NCBI RefSeq assembly: GCF_004771275.1 | Contig: NZ_RQEV01000009.1 | Span: 62,001 to 126,000, forward strand | Source of the DNA: Leptospira fluminis | GTDB taxonomy: Bacteria; Spirochaetota; Leptospiria; Leptospirales; Leptospiraceae | DNA length: 64,000 nucleotides | Direction: 5' to 3' | Shown: positions 7,889-16,838 of the stretch, one piece after another | Numbering within the stretch: the first letter of the stretch is position 1 | Layout of the letters: the number at the start of each line of letters is the position of its first letter | Program-made: the position numbers and the translations under genes | Notes under the pieces: model-generated | What the model was told of the DNA's origin: nothing | What the model saw: the letters and a program-made list of their open reading frames with translations, nothing else | Database searches by the model: none

Positions 7889-9319
7889 CTATCTTGCCTC
7901 CAGGGATTTCACTTTTTTTCTCTGGTTGGACGGGAGGATCTTTAGAATCTTTCTGTACTTCGCGACGGTCCGTCTCGCTATTTCGATCCCTTTCTTTTCG
8001 ATCAATTCCACGATCTCCTGATCGGAGAGGGGATTTTCGGGATCTTCTTCCTTCACAAGATTGCGGATCATGTCATGGATAGTTTTCGAAGATTCCATCC
8101 CCCCTTCGGAACTTTTCGATTTCAAACCCGAGGAAAAAAACCATTTCAGTTCTAGGATTCCCCAAGACGTCTGAATATATTTGTTGGAAGTGATCCTGGA
8201 AACGGTGGACTCATGGAGCTCCAAGCGCTCGGCGATATCCTTCAGGGTTAAAGGTCTAAGATGCCGGACCCCTTTTCTAAAGAACTCGGTTTGGAGTTCT
8301 ATAATGGCGGAGACGACCCTGTACAATGTCTGTCTTCTTTGATTGACCGATCGAATCAGCCATTCGGCGGAATTCAGTTTGGAGGAGATATATTCCTTGT
8401 CCGAATCTTTGGCGCCTTTTTTTAAAAAACCTTTATATTCCTTGTTTATCTTCAATTTGGGAAGCCATTCGTCGTTTAACAGAATATTAAACTCCCCTCC
8501 TATTTCCCGAACGATAACATCGGGTAAGATATAATCCGGTTTTTTGGGATTGTACAAAGTCGCGGGAAAAGGTTCGAGCTTTTTGATCTCGGCCGCCATC
8601 GCCTCCACGTTTTCGATGGAAATCCCCATTTTCTTGGAGATTCCTTTGTAATCCAATTTTTCCAGATCTTTCAAATGATTTTCGATCAGGTCGTGTAGTT
8701 TTTCGTCGTTCGGTCTCAGGATTTTGGATTGGACGAGCAGGGTTTGTTGGATATTCCTCGCACCGATTCCCAACGGATCCAATTGGTGGATCTGCCCTAA
8801 CACCTTTTGGATCGTCTTTACCGGTACGTTTATTTCCGTGGATAATTCCTGTTCCGTTTTCGGAATGAAGCCTCGGTCGTCCAACATGGAGATCAGAATC
8901 TCCGCGATTTCCATTTCCTTTTCCTTTAAAGGAGAAATCCTGAGCTGCCAGAGAAGATGCTCCGACAAGGATTGTGCGTTCGGGGAAGACTCAATGTATT
9001 TCTGGTTCCGATCCGAAGCATCGGATCCGCGAGCCTGGGGTCTATCCAGAGTAAAGGAATCCTGCCAGCCTACGTCGGAGTTCTTTATAAAATCGTTTTT
9101 TTCTTTTCTTCTAAGATCGTCGGAGGAATAGAGTTCCGGATTTTTGCTTCTTTCGGAAGAAGCCTCCTCTTCAAGCATCGGATTTTCCACCAACTCGGCG
9201 CTGATTCTGTCCGCAAGCTCCACCGTGGAGAGAGGCAATAGCTCTATGGACTGGCGCAGGTCCTGAGTCATGACCAGTTTTTGGGTCTGCTTTTGGACGA
9301 GCTGGTGGTTTAAATTCAC
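7889..9319 (-). CDS. rpoN: RNA polymerase sigma-54 factor
   Basis: The alternative sigma factor that needs AAA+ activators. The 476-aa protein has the Gln-rich activator-interacting N-terminus (LVQKQTQKLVMTQDLRQSIELL, which matches the family start), an acidic linker, the core-binding domain (about 110-300) and the C-terminal DNA-binding domain. The diagnostic RpoN box reads ARRTVAKYRKILKI near residue 445. The start is GTG at 9319, sharing GTGA with the lptB stop. The lptB-rpoN-PTS-gene neighbourhood resembles the conserved proteobacterial lpt-rpoN-hpf-ptsN cluster, but here with hprK and HPr. A matching NtrC-type activator is encoded in the same cluster (3543-4886). Confidence 0.96.
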   Translation of the reverse strand: MNLNHQLVQKQTQKLVMTQDLRQSIELLPLSTVELADRISAELVENPMLEEEASSERSKNPELYSSDDLRRKEKNDFIKNSDVGWQDSFTLDRPQARGSDASDRNQKYIESSPNAQSLSEHLLWQLRISPLKEKEMEIAEILISMLDDRGFIPKTEQELSTEINVPVKTIQKVLGQIHQLDPLGIGARNIQQTLLVQSKILRPNDEKLHDLIENHLKDLEKLDYKGISKKMGISIENVEAMAAEIKKLEPFPATLYNPKKPDYILPDVIVREIGGEFNILLNDEWLPKLKINKEYKGFLKKGAKDSDKEYISSKLNSAEWLIRSVNQRRQTLYRVVSAIIELQTEFFRKGVRHLRPLTLKDIAERLELHESTVSRITSNKYIQTSWGILELKWFFSSGLKSKSSEGGMESSKTIHDMIRNLVKEEDPENPLSDQEIVELIEKKGIEIARRTVAKYRKILKILPSNQRKKVKSLEAR

Positions 9320-10041
9320 AGTTTAAAATCCTCGCCTAAATACATTCGCTTTGCTTCTTTATCGTTCACTAATTCTTTGGGAGTCCCTGCGATGAGAATC
9401 TTACCGCTGTGCATGATATAAGCTCGATCGGTGATCTTTAAAGTTTCTCTCACGTTGTGGTCCGTTATCAGGATTCCTAGACCTTTTTCCTTCAGACTAT
9501 TGATAACGGTCTGGATGTCCTTAACCGCTATAGGATCTACCCCTGCAAAAGGTTCGTCAAGAAGGATAAAATCGGGTTTTGTAACCAATGCCCTGGCAAT
9601 TTCGCATCTTCTCCGTTCGCCTCCTGAAAGAGTATAGCCTTTTTGATTGGCGACCCGCATAATTTGCAGTTCTAAAAGCAATTCGTCTCTTCTTTGGATG
9701 ATTTCACTTCTGGATATATCTAGAGTCTCCAAGATGGCCTCTAGGTTTTCCGCGACCGTGAGTTTTCGAAAGATGGAAGCTTCCTGCGCGAGATACCCTA
9801 CTCCTAGTTTGGCTCGCGTATGCATTGGAAACTCGGTAACGTCCTGATTATCTATGAATACTTGTCCAGAGTCGGGTTGGACGAAACCTACGGACATATA
9901 AAAAGACGTGGTTTTCCCCGCGCCGTTCGGTCCTAAAAGACCGACCACTTCTCCTTTTTGGATATCGAAGGTGACCCCGTCCACGACCTTCCGTTTATTG
10001 TAGATCTTTACGAGGTTTTGGCAACGGATCGTCGTACCCAT
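9316..10041 (-). CDS. lptB: LPS export ABC transporter ATP-binding protein LptB
   Basis: The cytoplasmic ATPase of the LptBFG complex, which extracts LPS from the inner membrane. The protein is 241 aa, the normal length. Walker A is GPNGAGKTT near residue 37, the ABC signature is LSGGERRR near 138, Walker B is FILLDEPFAGVDP, and the H-loop is LITDHNVRETL. The FAGVDPIAVKDIQ context is typical of LptB. A good ribosome site AGGAG precedes ATG by four bases. It lies between lptA and rpoN, an order found in many Gram-negative bacteria. LptF and LptG are not in the window. Confidence 0.95.
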   Translation of the reverse strand: MGTTIRCQNLVKIYNKRKVVDGVTFDIQKGEVVGLLGPNGAGKTTSFYMSVGFVQPDSGQVFIDNQDVTEFPMHTRAKLGVGYLAQEASIFRKLTVAENLEAILETLDISRSEIIQRRDELLLELQIMRVANQKGYTLSGGERRRCEIARALVTKPDFILLDEPFAGVDPIAVKDIQTVINSLKEKGLGILITDHNVRETLKITDRAYIMHSGKILIAGTPKELVNDKEAKRMYLGEDFKL

Positions 10042-10048
10042 TTGTCTC

Positions 10049-11386
10049 CTAATTTCCTAGATGGACCCCTTCGGTCAGAATCGCCCGCCCTTCCCTAGGA
10101 TAAAAGAGGATTTTTCCCGCCCGTAAAATCTTACCGGCTCGATCCATTCTCGGATTTCCCTCCAAATAAATGATTTCCTCTTCCTCCACATACGTAGCAT
10201 ATTCTCCCATCGCTTGGGAACCTTTCGCTTTAATGAGAACGTTCCCTCGTATGACCGTCTCTCCTTTGTCTAAAAAACGTTCGAATTCCTGGGCGGTCAT
10301 CGTGGTTGTTACCGCTCCCGTTTTGGAGTCCAGAAATTCCATTTTACCGTCGTCGGTAATATGCATGTATTCCTCTTTTCGGAAATAATCCAGGACATGG
10401 CCGTACAATATCAGGCGATTTTCCCGATCTTCGATTTTGATATTATTTTTTCCCCGTATCGTGTGCGAATCCGAACCTACGGACTGTAGAATATCGGCAG
10501 TGATCTTGAGGTGCTTTCTGAGCACGGTGGAATTTCCTTTTAGAGTGACGATCCTTTCCCCTTTTTCGTCGGAGGAACTCTCCAAACGATCTCCTTTCAG
10601 AATAGTGATCACCTTTTCGGTGATTTCCTCCTCGTTTTCGGATTGTCGTTTTTCATACGAGGTCTGAAAGAGTACCGTATTCTGCTCCAAGAGAATCCTG
10701 TTGTCGTTCGTGTAGAAGGAAAGTTTTTCCCCGGTCAAATATCGATCTTTGGAAACTAGAAATGGATTCGGATCCGTCGTGATCAGATTTTCCGATTCCT
10801 GAAACAATGCCTCTTTGCAGAGGATGGTGACATCGGGATGGGAAATGACGACCCCGCCGGTCAATTTCGTGATCTTGGCACTGAGTTGTCTTTCGATCAA
10901 TTGGGCGGAAATTACCGTGGTTTTACCGCTTTTATCCTTGAAAAACATTCTAGGCCTTTCCTTGATTACGACGGTTTCGGCGTATTTATCGTAATCTCCG
11001 GATCCGGCTCTTAGGGTGGTTCCGTTCTCCTGATCGTCGACTTCCACGCCGTTCTTTAAAAAAGCTTTATATGCGTCTTTGCCCAACACCTCGATTTTGG
11101 AGGCGGATAATTTCACCTTTTTGTGCTGGATCCATGCGCCTCCTTCCAGAGTAAAAAAAGTCACCTTAGCTCCCTGGATCTGTTTGTCCTCCTGCGTTAG
11201 GGAACTTCCTCCCCAATACGTGGGGAAACTTTCTTTTCTAGCGGGATCGGGTTCCCCGATTCCTAAAATGGGTTTTCTTTCCAAGGAATCCGGGGAAAAA
11301 AGCAGAGGCGGCCGAACATGAGAGGATAGAACGTTCGTAAATAATAAAAAAGAAAAACAGAAAAAAGGAAGGGCCCGTTTTACCAT
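10049..11386 (-). CDS. lptA: LptA/OstA-like periplasmic LPS transport protein (long form)
   Basis: A 445-aa protein with an N-terminal signal sequence (hydrophobic run ALPFFCFSFLLFTNVL), expected to be periplasmic. The body is rich in short beta-strand repeats of the OstA type, such as KLSASKIEVLGKDAYKAFLKNGVEV, LIERQLSAKITKLTGGVVI and RNVLIKAKGSQAMGEYATYVEEE. E. coli LptA is about 185 aa, so this version could hold two to three beta-jellyroll units in one chain and might span more of the periplasm; that is inference. It sits between lptC and lptB with 7-base gaps on each side. The gene name rests on order and repeat character. Confidence 0.8.
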   Translation of the reverse strand: MVKRALPFFCFSFLLFTNVLSSHVRPPLLFSPDSLERKPILGIGEPDPARKESFPTYWGGSSLTQEDKQIQGAKVTFFTLEGGAWIQHKKVKLSASKIEVLGKDAYKAFLKNGVEVDDQENGTTLRAGSGDYDKYAETVVIKERPRMFFKDKSGKTTVISAQLIERQLSAKITKLTGGVVISHPDVTILCKEALFQESENLITTDPNPFLVSKDRYLTGEKLSFYTNDNRILLEQNTVLFQTSYEKRQSENEEEITEKVITILKGDRLESSSDEKGERIVTLKGNSTVLRKHLKITADILQSVGSDSHTIRGKNNIKIEDRENRLILYGHVLDYFRKEEYMHITDDGKMEFLDSKTGAVTTTMTAQEFERFLDKGETVIRGNVLIKAKGSQAMGEYATYVEEEEIIYLEGNPRMDRAGKILRAGKILFYPREGRAILTEGVHLGN

Positions 11387-11393
11387 GATCGTA

Positions 11394-12011
11394 TCATTGG
11401 GCCGTGGAAAGAGGATTGGTGCCGCCTTGGGTAATGGCGGTCGGGTGGAGGATGGTAAACTTGTTCAGATCCTTGTCGGCTCTCAATCCTATCCCGCGGA
11501 TCCTGGTTCCGTCCGCTTCCACGACCACTTCTTCGTCCGAGGATAGTTTTTTGGTTTCGGTGTTGTACTCCAGGGATTTTGCCAGTAAGGTTCTCCCCTC
11601 GTTCGTAACCAGCCGGATATTACCGTTTAATACCATCAGTTTCGTGGAATGATTGATTTCCCCTTTGTCTCCGGTCAGTTTCGATTTGAATTTGCCTTCC
11701 TCGAACTGATCGAAGTCTATTTCGTACAATACGGTTTTTCCTTCCCCGACAAAAACGTAGGATTCATCCGCACGTAGTTTCCAATTCAGAATGCCGCTCT
11801 GATCGTATTGATCTCTTTCGAAGTTTTTGAACGATACCGTAGCACCGGATTCCTTCTCGTTTTCTACCCTGGTGTATTTCGCTTCCTTCTTTCCGGCCAC
11901 CAAAAAGAAGGTTACGATTGAAGCGATTCCGAGAACGATTCCGGCGTACATCCGGTATTTTTGCACCGTCTCCGCATCGAGATTTTTTAAGAAGGGCAAA
12001 CGGAGTTTCAC
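11394..12011 (-). CDS. lptC: LptC-like LPS export protein
   Basis: A 205-aa protein with one N-terminal membrane anchor (YAGIVLGIASIVTFFLVAG, about 23-41) and a beta-rich periplasmic domain (VSFKNFERDQYDQSGILNWKLRADE), the layout of LptC, which hands LPS from LptBFG to LptA. The segment GEINHSTKLMVLNGNIRLVTNEGRTLLAKSLEYNTE resembles the LptC/OstA strand pattern. The start is GTG at 12011 with a weak ribosome site. Gene order kdsA-lptC-lptA-lptB supports the call more than any single motif. Confidence 0.82.
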   Translation of the reverse strand: MKLRLPFLKNLDAETVQKYRMYAGIVLGIASIVTFFLVAGKKEAKYTRVENEKESGATVSFKNFERDQYDQSGILNWKLRADESYVFVGEGKTVLYEIDFDQFEEGKFKSKLTGDKGEINHSTKLMVLNGNIRLVTNEGRTLLAKSLEYNTETKKLSSDEEVVVEADGTRIRGIGLRADKDLNKFTILHPTAITQGGTNPLSTAQ

Positions 12012-12030
12012 GGCAATACCGAATTTTATT

Positions 12031-12894
12031 CTAGTTAGATTCGTTTGAATTCAGGATTTCCCTTTTTACGTACCGATCCAAACCGATCAGTTCTTTCAGC
12101 AGGGATTTGATTTGGGAGATCGGGTATTGGGTCGTGGCGTCGGACAAAGCCTTTTCCGGATCCGGATGGACTTCCATGAATAGTCCTTCGATTCCTAACG
12201 CGACGGCGCTTCTGACGATACTGGGAATGAATTCTCTCTGCCCTCCCGTACTGTTTCCGGCGGCTCCGGGTAATTGTGCGGAATGGGTAGCGTCGAAGAT
12301 CACGGGTATATCGTATTGGTGCAGAATGGGCACGGTCCTCCCGTCGAAGACCAGATTTCCATATCCGAAAGTGGTTCCTCTCTCGGTGACCATATATTTT
12401 TCCGATCCGGATTCCTGTATTTTCGTTTTGATGTGCCTGCAATCTTGCGGAGAAAGAAATTGTCCTTTCTTAACGTTGACCCATTTGCCCGTCTTAGCGG
12501 ATTCGGAAATCAAATCCGTTTGTCTGCAGAGAAAGGCGGGGATTTGGTAGACATCCAATATATCCTTCAGAGGAGAGATATGCGAGGTCTCGTGAATATC
12601 CGTCAACACTGGAACATTATATTTTCCTTTAATGAATTCCAGATGTTTGATACCCTCGGCAAGGCCGGGACCTCTATAGGAATTGACCGAAGAACGGTTC
12701 GCTTTATCGAAACTGCTTTTAAAAACGTAAGGAATTCCCAGTTCGGAACAAATTTCGACCATCTCTCCACAGACTCTGTCCAAGAGGTCGCGGTTTTCCA
12801 TTACGCAAGGACCCGCGATGAGAAAAAAAGGATGATCTCCTCCGATTTTGGTGCCGTCCAAAAAGTCCCGGCTAGTGGCAGTTCGATCGCTCAT
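12031..12894 (-). CDS. kdsA: 3-deoxy-8-phosphooctulonate (Kdo-8-P) synthase
   Basis: Condenses phosphoenolpyruvate with arabinose 5-phosphate to make Kdo 8-phosphate for the LPS inner core. The protein is 287 aa, normal length. Visible family motifs are [11 protein letters not shown] at the N-terminus, [20 protein letters not shown], the segment [20 protein letters not shown] and [13 protein letters not shown]. Its ATG overlaps the pyrG stop as ATGA. The pairing makes biochemical sense, because CTP is needed to activate Kdo as CMP-Kdo. The lpt export genes follow directly. Confidence 0.96.
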   Translation of the reverse strand: MSDRTATSRDFLDGTKIGGDHPFFLIAGPCVMENRDLLDRVCGEMVEICSELGIPYVFKSSFDKANRSSVNSYRGPGLAEGIKHLEFIKGKYNVPVLTDIHETSHISPLKDILDVYQIPAFLCRQTDLISESAKTGKWVNVKKGQFLSPQDCRHIKTKIQESGSEKYMVTERGTTFGYGNLVFDGRTVPILHQYDIPVIFDATHSAQLPGAAGNSTGGQREFIPSIVRSAVALGIEGLFMEVHPDPEKALSDATTQYPISQIKSLLKELIGLDRYVKREILNSNESN

Positions 12895-14510
12895 GACGCC
12901 TTCCTAGTTAGTTTGACCGCTGCGCGGATGAATCCGGCGAATAAGGGATGGGGTTTCGTAGGCTTGCCCGTAAATTCCGGATGGAATTGGACTCCTATGA
13001 ACCAAGGATGATCCGGGATTTCCACGATTTCGATCAGGTTTTCATCGGGAGAAATTCCGGAAAAAACCAACCCCTTTTCTTCGAATGCTTCCCGGTAACG
13101 ATTCGTAAATTCGAATCTGTGTCTATGCCGTTCGTAAATCAGCTCCTGCTTGTATTCCGTAAAAGCCAGAGTATTTTTACGAATCCTACAAGGATAAGAA
13201 CCCAAACGCATGGTTCCGCCCATTTGGTCTATGTCCATCTGCTCTTCGATGAGTGAGATCACCGGATCCGGGGAATCCGGTCGGAATTCCGTGGAGTTGG
13301 CCTCTTTTAATCCTAAAACGTTTCTTCCGAATTCGATCACGGCGCACTGCATTCCCAGGCATATTCCGAAAAAGGGAATGCCCTTGGTCCTGGCATATTG
13401 GATGGCTAGAATTTTACCTTCTATACCGCGATCTCCGAAGCCTCCAGGAACCAAAATACCCTGCACTCCCTTTAAGAGATCCTTTACGTTCGCTTTGTCC
13501 ACTTTCTCGGGATCCACTTTCACGAACTCCACATTCGCCTCGTTGGCTATCCCTCCGTGGGAAAGACTTTCGTACACGGATCGATATGCGTCGTGTAACG
13601 ATATATATTTTCCGACTACCGCGATTTGAACCGTATATTTCACGGTTTGGATGCTTTTTATGATCTTTTCCCACTCTGCAAAATTGGAACGCCCCAGTTC
13701 CATTCCCAAAGTTTTTAGCACTACCTGGTCCAGCTTTTCTTCCTTGTACATTTTAGGAATTTCATAGATGGAAGTGCTGATATCCGAGGCCGAGATCACG
13801 TTCTCTTCCTTAACGTTACAGAAGAGGGAGATTTTCCCTTTCATCTCTTTTCCCATCGGCTGATTGACCCTGCATATCAGGATGTCCGGTTGGATTCCCA
13901 AAGCGAGTAATTCCTTTACGGAATGCTGCGTGGGCTTCGTCTTCGCTTCTCCGGCGACGGTAATGGTAGGAACTAAGGTAACGTGGATGAATAGTACGTG
14001 CGCCGGACCGTGTTCGTAGCGCATCTGGCGTATGGCTTCCAAAAAAGGAATGGATTCGATATCCCCCACCGTTCCGCCGATTTCTACGATCACGAAATCG
14101 GTCGCGTTTTCCCTCGCTAGGGTATAGATTCGGTTCCTGATTTCGTTCGTGATATGAGGTACTACCTGCACCGTCCTTCCGAGGTAATCTCCTTTGCGCT
14201 CCCTCTGGATCACGGTATTATAGATTTGGCCCGTAGAAACGGAATTCTTACGAGTAAACTTAGATTTGGTAAAACGCTCGTAATAACCCAGATCCAGGTC
14301 CGTTTCGGCTCCGTCTTCGGTTACGTAGACCTCTCCGTGTTGGTACGGGCTCATCGTTCCCGGGTCTATGTTGATGTAGGGATCCATTTTTTGGAGAGAA
14401 ACCGAATACCCCCTACTTTCGAGAAGGCATCCTAAAGCGGCGGCGGAAACCCCCTTTCCTAAAGAGGAACACACTCCTCCGGTGACGAAAATAAATTTGG
14501 TCTTGGACAA
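12891..14510 (-). CDS. pyrG: CTP synthase
   Basis: Makes CTP from UTP, ATP and glutamine. The synthase domain opens with [15 protein letters not shown] and the glutamine amidotransferase domain has its nucleophile in GICLGMQC near residue 386, with [10 protein letters not shown] near the end. I place the start at TTG 14510: AAGGAG lies at 14517-14522, six bases upstream, and the protein then begins (M)[11 protein letters not shown] and is 539 aa, the family length. The frame stays open upstream to 14675, but that part ([12 protein letters not shown]...) has no family match and would overlap hldC, so I exclude it. One family position that is usually Val (GGVVSS) is Cys here. Confidence 0.95.
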   Translation of the reverse strand: MSKTKFIFVTGGVCSSLGKGVSAAALGCLLESRGYSVSLQKMDPYINIDPGTMSPYQHGEVYVTEDGAETDLDLGYYERFTKSKFTRKNSVSTGQIYNTVIQRERKGDYLGRTVQVVPHITNEIRNRIYTLARENATDFVIVEIGGTVGDIESIPFLEAIRQMRYEHGPAHVLFIHVTLVPTITVAGEAKTKPTQHSVKELLALGIQPDILICRVNQPMGKEMKGKISLFCNVKEENVISASDISTSIYEIPKMYKEEKLDQVVLKTLGMELGRSNFAEWEKIIKSIQTVKYTVQIAVVGKYISLHDAYRSVYESLSHGGIANEANVEFVKVDPEKVDKANVKDLLKGVQGILVPGGFGDRGIEGKILAIQYARTKGIPFFGICLGMQCAVIEFGRNVLGLKEANSTEFRPDSPDPVISLIEEQMDIDQMGGTMRLGSYPCRIRKNTLAFTEYKQELIYERHRHRFEFTNRYREAFEEKGLVFSGISPDENLIEIVEIPDHPWFIGVQFHPEFTGKPTKPHPLFAGFIRAAVKLTRKAS

Positions 14511-14514
14511 TTCC

Positions 14515-14522
14515 CTCTCCTT
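14515..14522 (-). promoter_or_regulatory. Ribosome binding site that fixes the pyrG TTG start
   Basis: On the minus strand the bases read AAGGAGAG and are followed by GGAA and TTG. The spacing is six bases from AAGGAG to the start codon. This is the reason for choosing a TTG start 165 bases inside the open frame. Confidence 0.8.
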
Positions 14523-14622
14523 CCTTGGGGAACAGGGTTTTTCCCGGTTCTGGAAAAACCAACTCCGAATTTCGCGGAATTTTCCCGGAAATCGGAAGAC
14601 TCGAATTTCTCTTCCGGGCGAT

Positions 14623-15111
14623 TTACGCCCCTCGGATTCTCCGGATAAGATCCGTACTGGAAAATCCGAGAACAAAAGGAAGGATTCGAACCTCCCCGCC
14701 TAGATTTTTCACCAAAGGCGCTTCCGGAAGAGTTTCCGGATCGTAATCTCCTCCTTTGGTATGGATATTCGGACGGATTTGGGAAATTAAATTGAGAGGG
14801 GTTTCTTCGGAAAACACGGTGATCGTATGTACGAAGGAAAGACAGGAGAGTAAAAGAGCCCGGTCTTCTTCCGAGTTTATCGGTCTCTCCGGGCCTTTAA
14901 GTCTGCGAACGGACTCGTTCGAATTCAATCCTACCCAGAGGAAATCTCCCAGTTCGGCGGCTTGCGCCAAATAGGTCAGGTGCCCCTTATGAATCAAATC
15001 GAAGACCCCGTTGGTAAAGACGATCCTTCCCGAGGTTCGGATTCGGTTCGCATGTGCGGAGGCTTCCGAAAACGGAACGATCTTTTCCAGGCATGTTTCC
15101 AAAAGACTCAA
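14623..15111 (-). CDS. hldC: D-glycero-beta-D-manno-heptose 1-phosphate adenylyltransferase
   Basis: A 162-aa nucleotidyltransferase that adds AMP to heptose 1-phosphate to give ADP-heptose for LPS core. The cytidylyltransferase-type motifs are clear: [13 protein letters not shown] (HxGH-type), [17 protein letters not shown] and the [15 protein letters not shown] stretch. In E. coli this activity is the C-terminal half of bifunctional HldE; here it is a separate gene. Its ATG overlaps the hldA stop (15108) as ATGA, so the two halves remain coupled. A gap of 112 bases follows before pyrG. Confidence 0.93.
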   Translation of the reverse strand: MSLLETCLEKIVPFSEASAHANRIRTSGRIVFTNGVFDLIHKGHLTYLAQAAELGDFLWVGLNSNESVRRLKGPERPINSEEDRALLLSCLSFVHTITVFSEETPLNLISQIRPNIHTKGGDYDPETLPEAPLVKNLGGEVRILPFVLGFSSTDLIRRIRGA

Positions 15112-16118
15112 GCGAGGATTCCTCTTTTTTCCAGAGCTTCCTGCAATTCGGAAAGGGAAACAGTTTCCGCACCTAGTTTTCCTACGACGACTCCTGCCGC
15201 CACGTTGGAAACCAAAGCCGATTCCAGTTCCGTTAAACCTGCGGCTCGAAATGCGGTATACGCGGAAATAACCGTGTCTCCCGCTCCGGTAACGTCGAAT
15301 ACTTGCTTGGCAACCGTGGGAATATGATAGGTCTTGTCTTCTGCCGCCAAATACAGACTCATTCCTTTTTCCCCTCTCGTAATCATCATAGAAGGCGAAC
15401 CGAGTCGGACTGCGATTTCCTTTGCCGCAGTTTCTACCTCTTCATTCGTTTCCAGTTTTCTCCCCAGGGCCTTACCGGCTTCGTGATGGTTCGGAGTCAG
15501 AATACTGGCCTTTTCGTAGTGGAAAAAATGGGAAACTTGAGGATCCACGGTAACGATCTTTTTTTTCGAAACGGAGAGGGAGATAATATCCCAGATCAAT
15601 TTCGGAGTGAGGGTTCCCTTATCATAATCCGAGAGCACTACCGCATCCGCCTGGTCTATCCTTTCGGAGAAAGCGCGGAACAATTCCGCTTCCTCCACGC
15701 TAGTCAGGGAATGCGTTTCTTCCCGATCGATCCGGCACACCTGTTGGTGACCCGCGATCACCCTGGTTTTCAAGATGGTCGGTACGTTTTCCGAAAGAAG
15801 TATTTTATTTCCTTCCGCGTGGGTCTTCTCTTGTGTCAACAATTCCTTTAGAGTGTTTGCGGTTTCGTCGTTTCCGGATCTTCCCAAAACGACGGATGTG
15901 ACCCCGAAACGGGACAAGTTTTTGATGACGTTCCCCGCCCCTCCCAAGGTTCTTTTTTCCTTCCGGATCCAGACTACGGGAACCGGAGCCTCCGGAGAGA
16001 TACGATTCACTTCGCCGAAGAGATATTCGTCTAAAATGAGGTCTCCGATAACGATGATTTTCGTCCCGGAAAGACGATTTGCGGCGGTAAGGTAAAGATT
16101 CTTTTCTATCGAGTACAA
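15108..16118 (-). CDS. hldA: D-beta-D-heptose 7-phosphate kinase
   Basis: A PfkB-family sugar kinase of 336 aa that phosphorylates heptose 7-phosphate at C1 on the way to ADP-heptose. The N-terminal segment IIVIGDLILDEYLFGEVNRISPEAPVPV and LGGAGNVIKNL are typical of HldE/HldA. The PfkB signature DVTGAGDTV is near residue 276 with Asp as catalytic base. The start is TTG at 16118 with only a weak ribosome site. This is the first gene of the minus-strand cluster that runs to the window edge; the 66-base gap to the divergent LON-domain gene should hold its promoter. Confidence 0.93.
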   Translation of the reverse strand: MYSIEKNLYLTAANRLSGTKIIVIGDLILDEYLFGEVNRISPEAPVPVVWIRKEKRTLGGAGNVIKNLSRFGVTSVVLGRSGNDETANTLKELLTQEKTHAEGNKILLSENVPTILKTRVIAGHQQVCRIDREETHSLTSVEEAELFRAFSERIDQADAVVLSDYDKGTLTPKLIWDIISLSVSKKKIVTVDPQVSHFFHYEKASILTPNHHEAGKALGRKLETNEEVETAAKEIAVRLGSPSMMITRGEKGMSLYLAAEDKTYHIPTVAKQVFDVTGAGDTVISAYTAFRAAGLTELESALVSNVAAGVVVGKLGAETVSLSELQEALEKRGILA

Positions 16119-16184
16119 TTTTGGACCGGGCTTTTTCGCAAATTCGTTTGCGTTTTCCCTTCAAATGGTTAGGATATTCTTTCG

Positions 16185-16799
16185 GTGTCAACAACTACAA
16201 TCCCGATCTTTCCATTGCCGGGCATCATTCTTTTTCCGGGAACTTTTTTGCCTTTGCACATCTTCGAACCTAGATACAGGATGATGCTCGATTATTGTTC
16301 CGAGTCGGGAGAAGAGATGGCGGTCGCTCCGATTCGGATGGAGTCCTTGAAAAACAACGATCCTCATCCCGAAATCGAGACCGTATTCGGTTGGGGAACC
16401 ATCGTTAGAAAGGATCCCCTTCCCGACGGTCGTTCGAATATCTTATTGGAGGGAAAGGGAATCGCAAGGCTCAGCGGATACGAGACTTTGGATCCGTTTC
16501 GGATCGGGATCGTGGAAAAAATCCCTCCGGAACGCTCCCGTACCGAAAATGAGATCTTTCGGGATTTATTCGACCGAATCCTTTCGCTGACCAAAAGGAT
16601 CCTGCTCTCGGAGGGGGCTCAGGAGGAACTCATTCTTAGAATGAACGATCTCTGGGGACATCCTTTTCCGGTGGATTTCATCTCTTCCATATTAAACTTC
16701 GATTTTGATAAAAAACAGGAGATTTTGTCCAACTCAGATCCTGTGGAAAAAGCCAAGGTCCTACTTTGGATCGTCGAGGAAATGAATCTGGGAGAATGA
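16185..16799 (+). CDS. Stand-alone LON substrate-binding-domain protein
   Basis: A 204-aa protein matching the N-terminal substrate-binding domain of Lon protease (IPIFPLPGIILFPGTFLPLHIFEPRYRMMLDYC, then TVFGWGTIVRKDPLPDGRSNILLEGKGIARL). There is no ATPase or protease domain, so it is the small Lon-like family found in many bacteria, of unclear function. The start is GTG at 16185, ten bases after AGGA. It is divergent from hldA and converges on the NlpC/P60 gene with a 39-base gap. Confidence 0.85.
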   Translation: MSTTTIPIFPLPGIILFPGTFLPLHIFEPRYRMMLDYCSESGEEMAVAPIRMESLKNNDPHPEIETVFGWGTIVRKDPLPDGRSNILLEGKGIARLSGYETLDPFRIGIVEKIPPERSRTENEIFRDLFDRILSLTKRILLSEGAQEELILRMNDLWGHPFPVDFISSILNFDFDKKQEILSNSDPVEKAKVLLWIVEEMNLGE

Positions 16800-16838
16800 G
16801 ATTCCCAATTTCTCGTTTCCGGACCTATCTTTCGAAAC

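Noticed and set aside
12274..13011. A 245-codon plus-strand frame opposite kdsA and pyrG
   Set aside because: Antisense shadow of two certain genes with no protein-family signal.
14511..14675. N-terminal extension of the CTP synthase frame
   Set aside because: It overlaps hldC and has no family similarity, while a good ribosome site supports TTG 14510.
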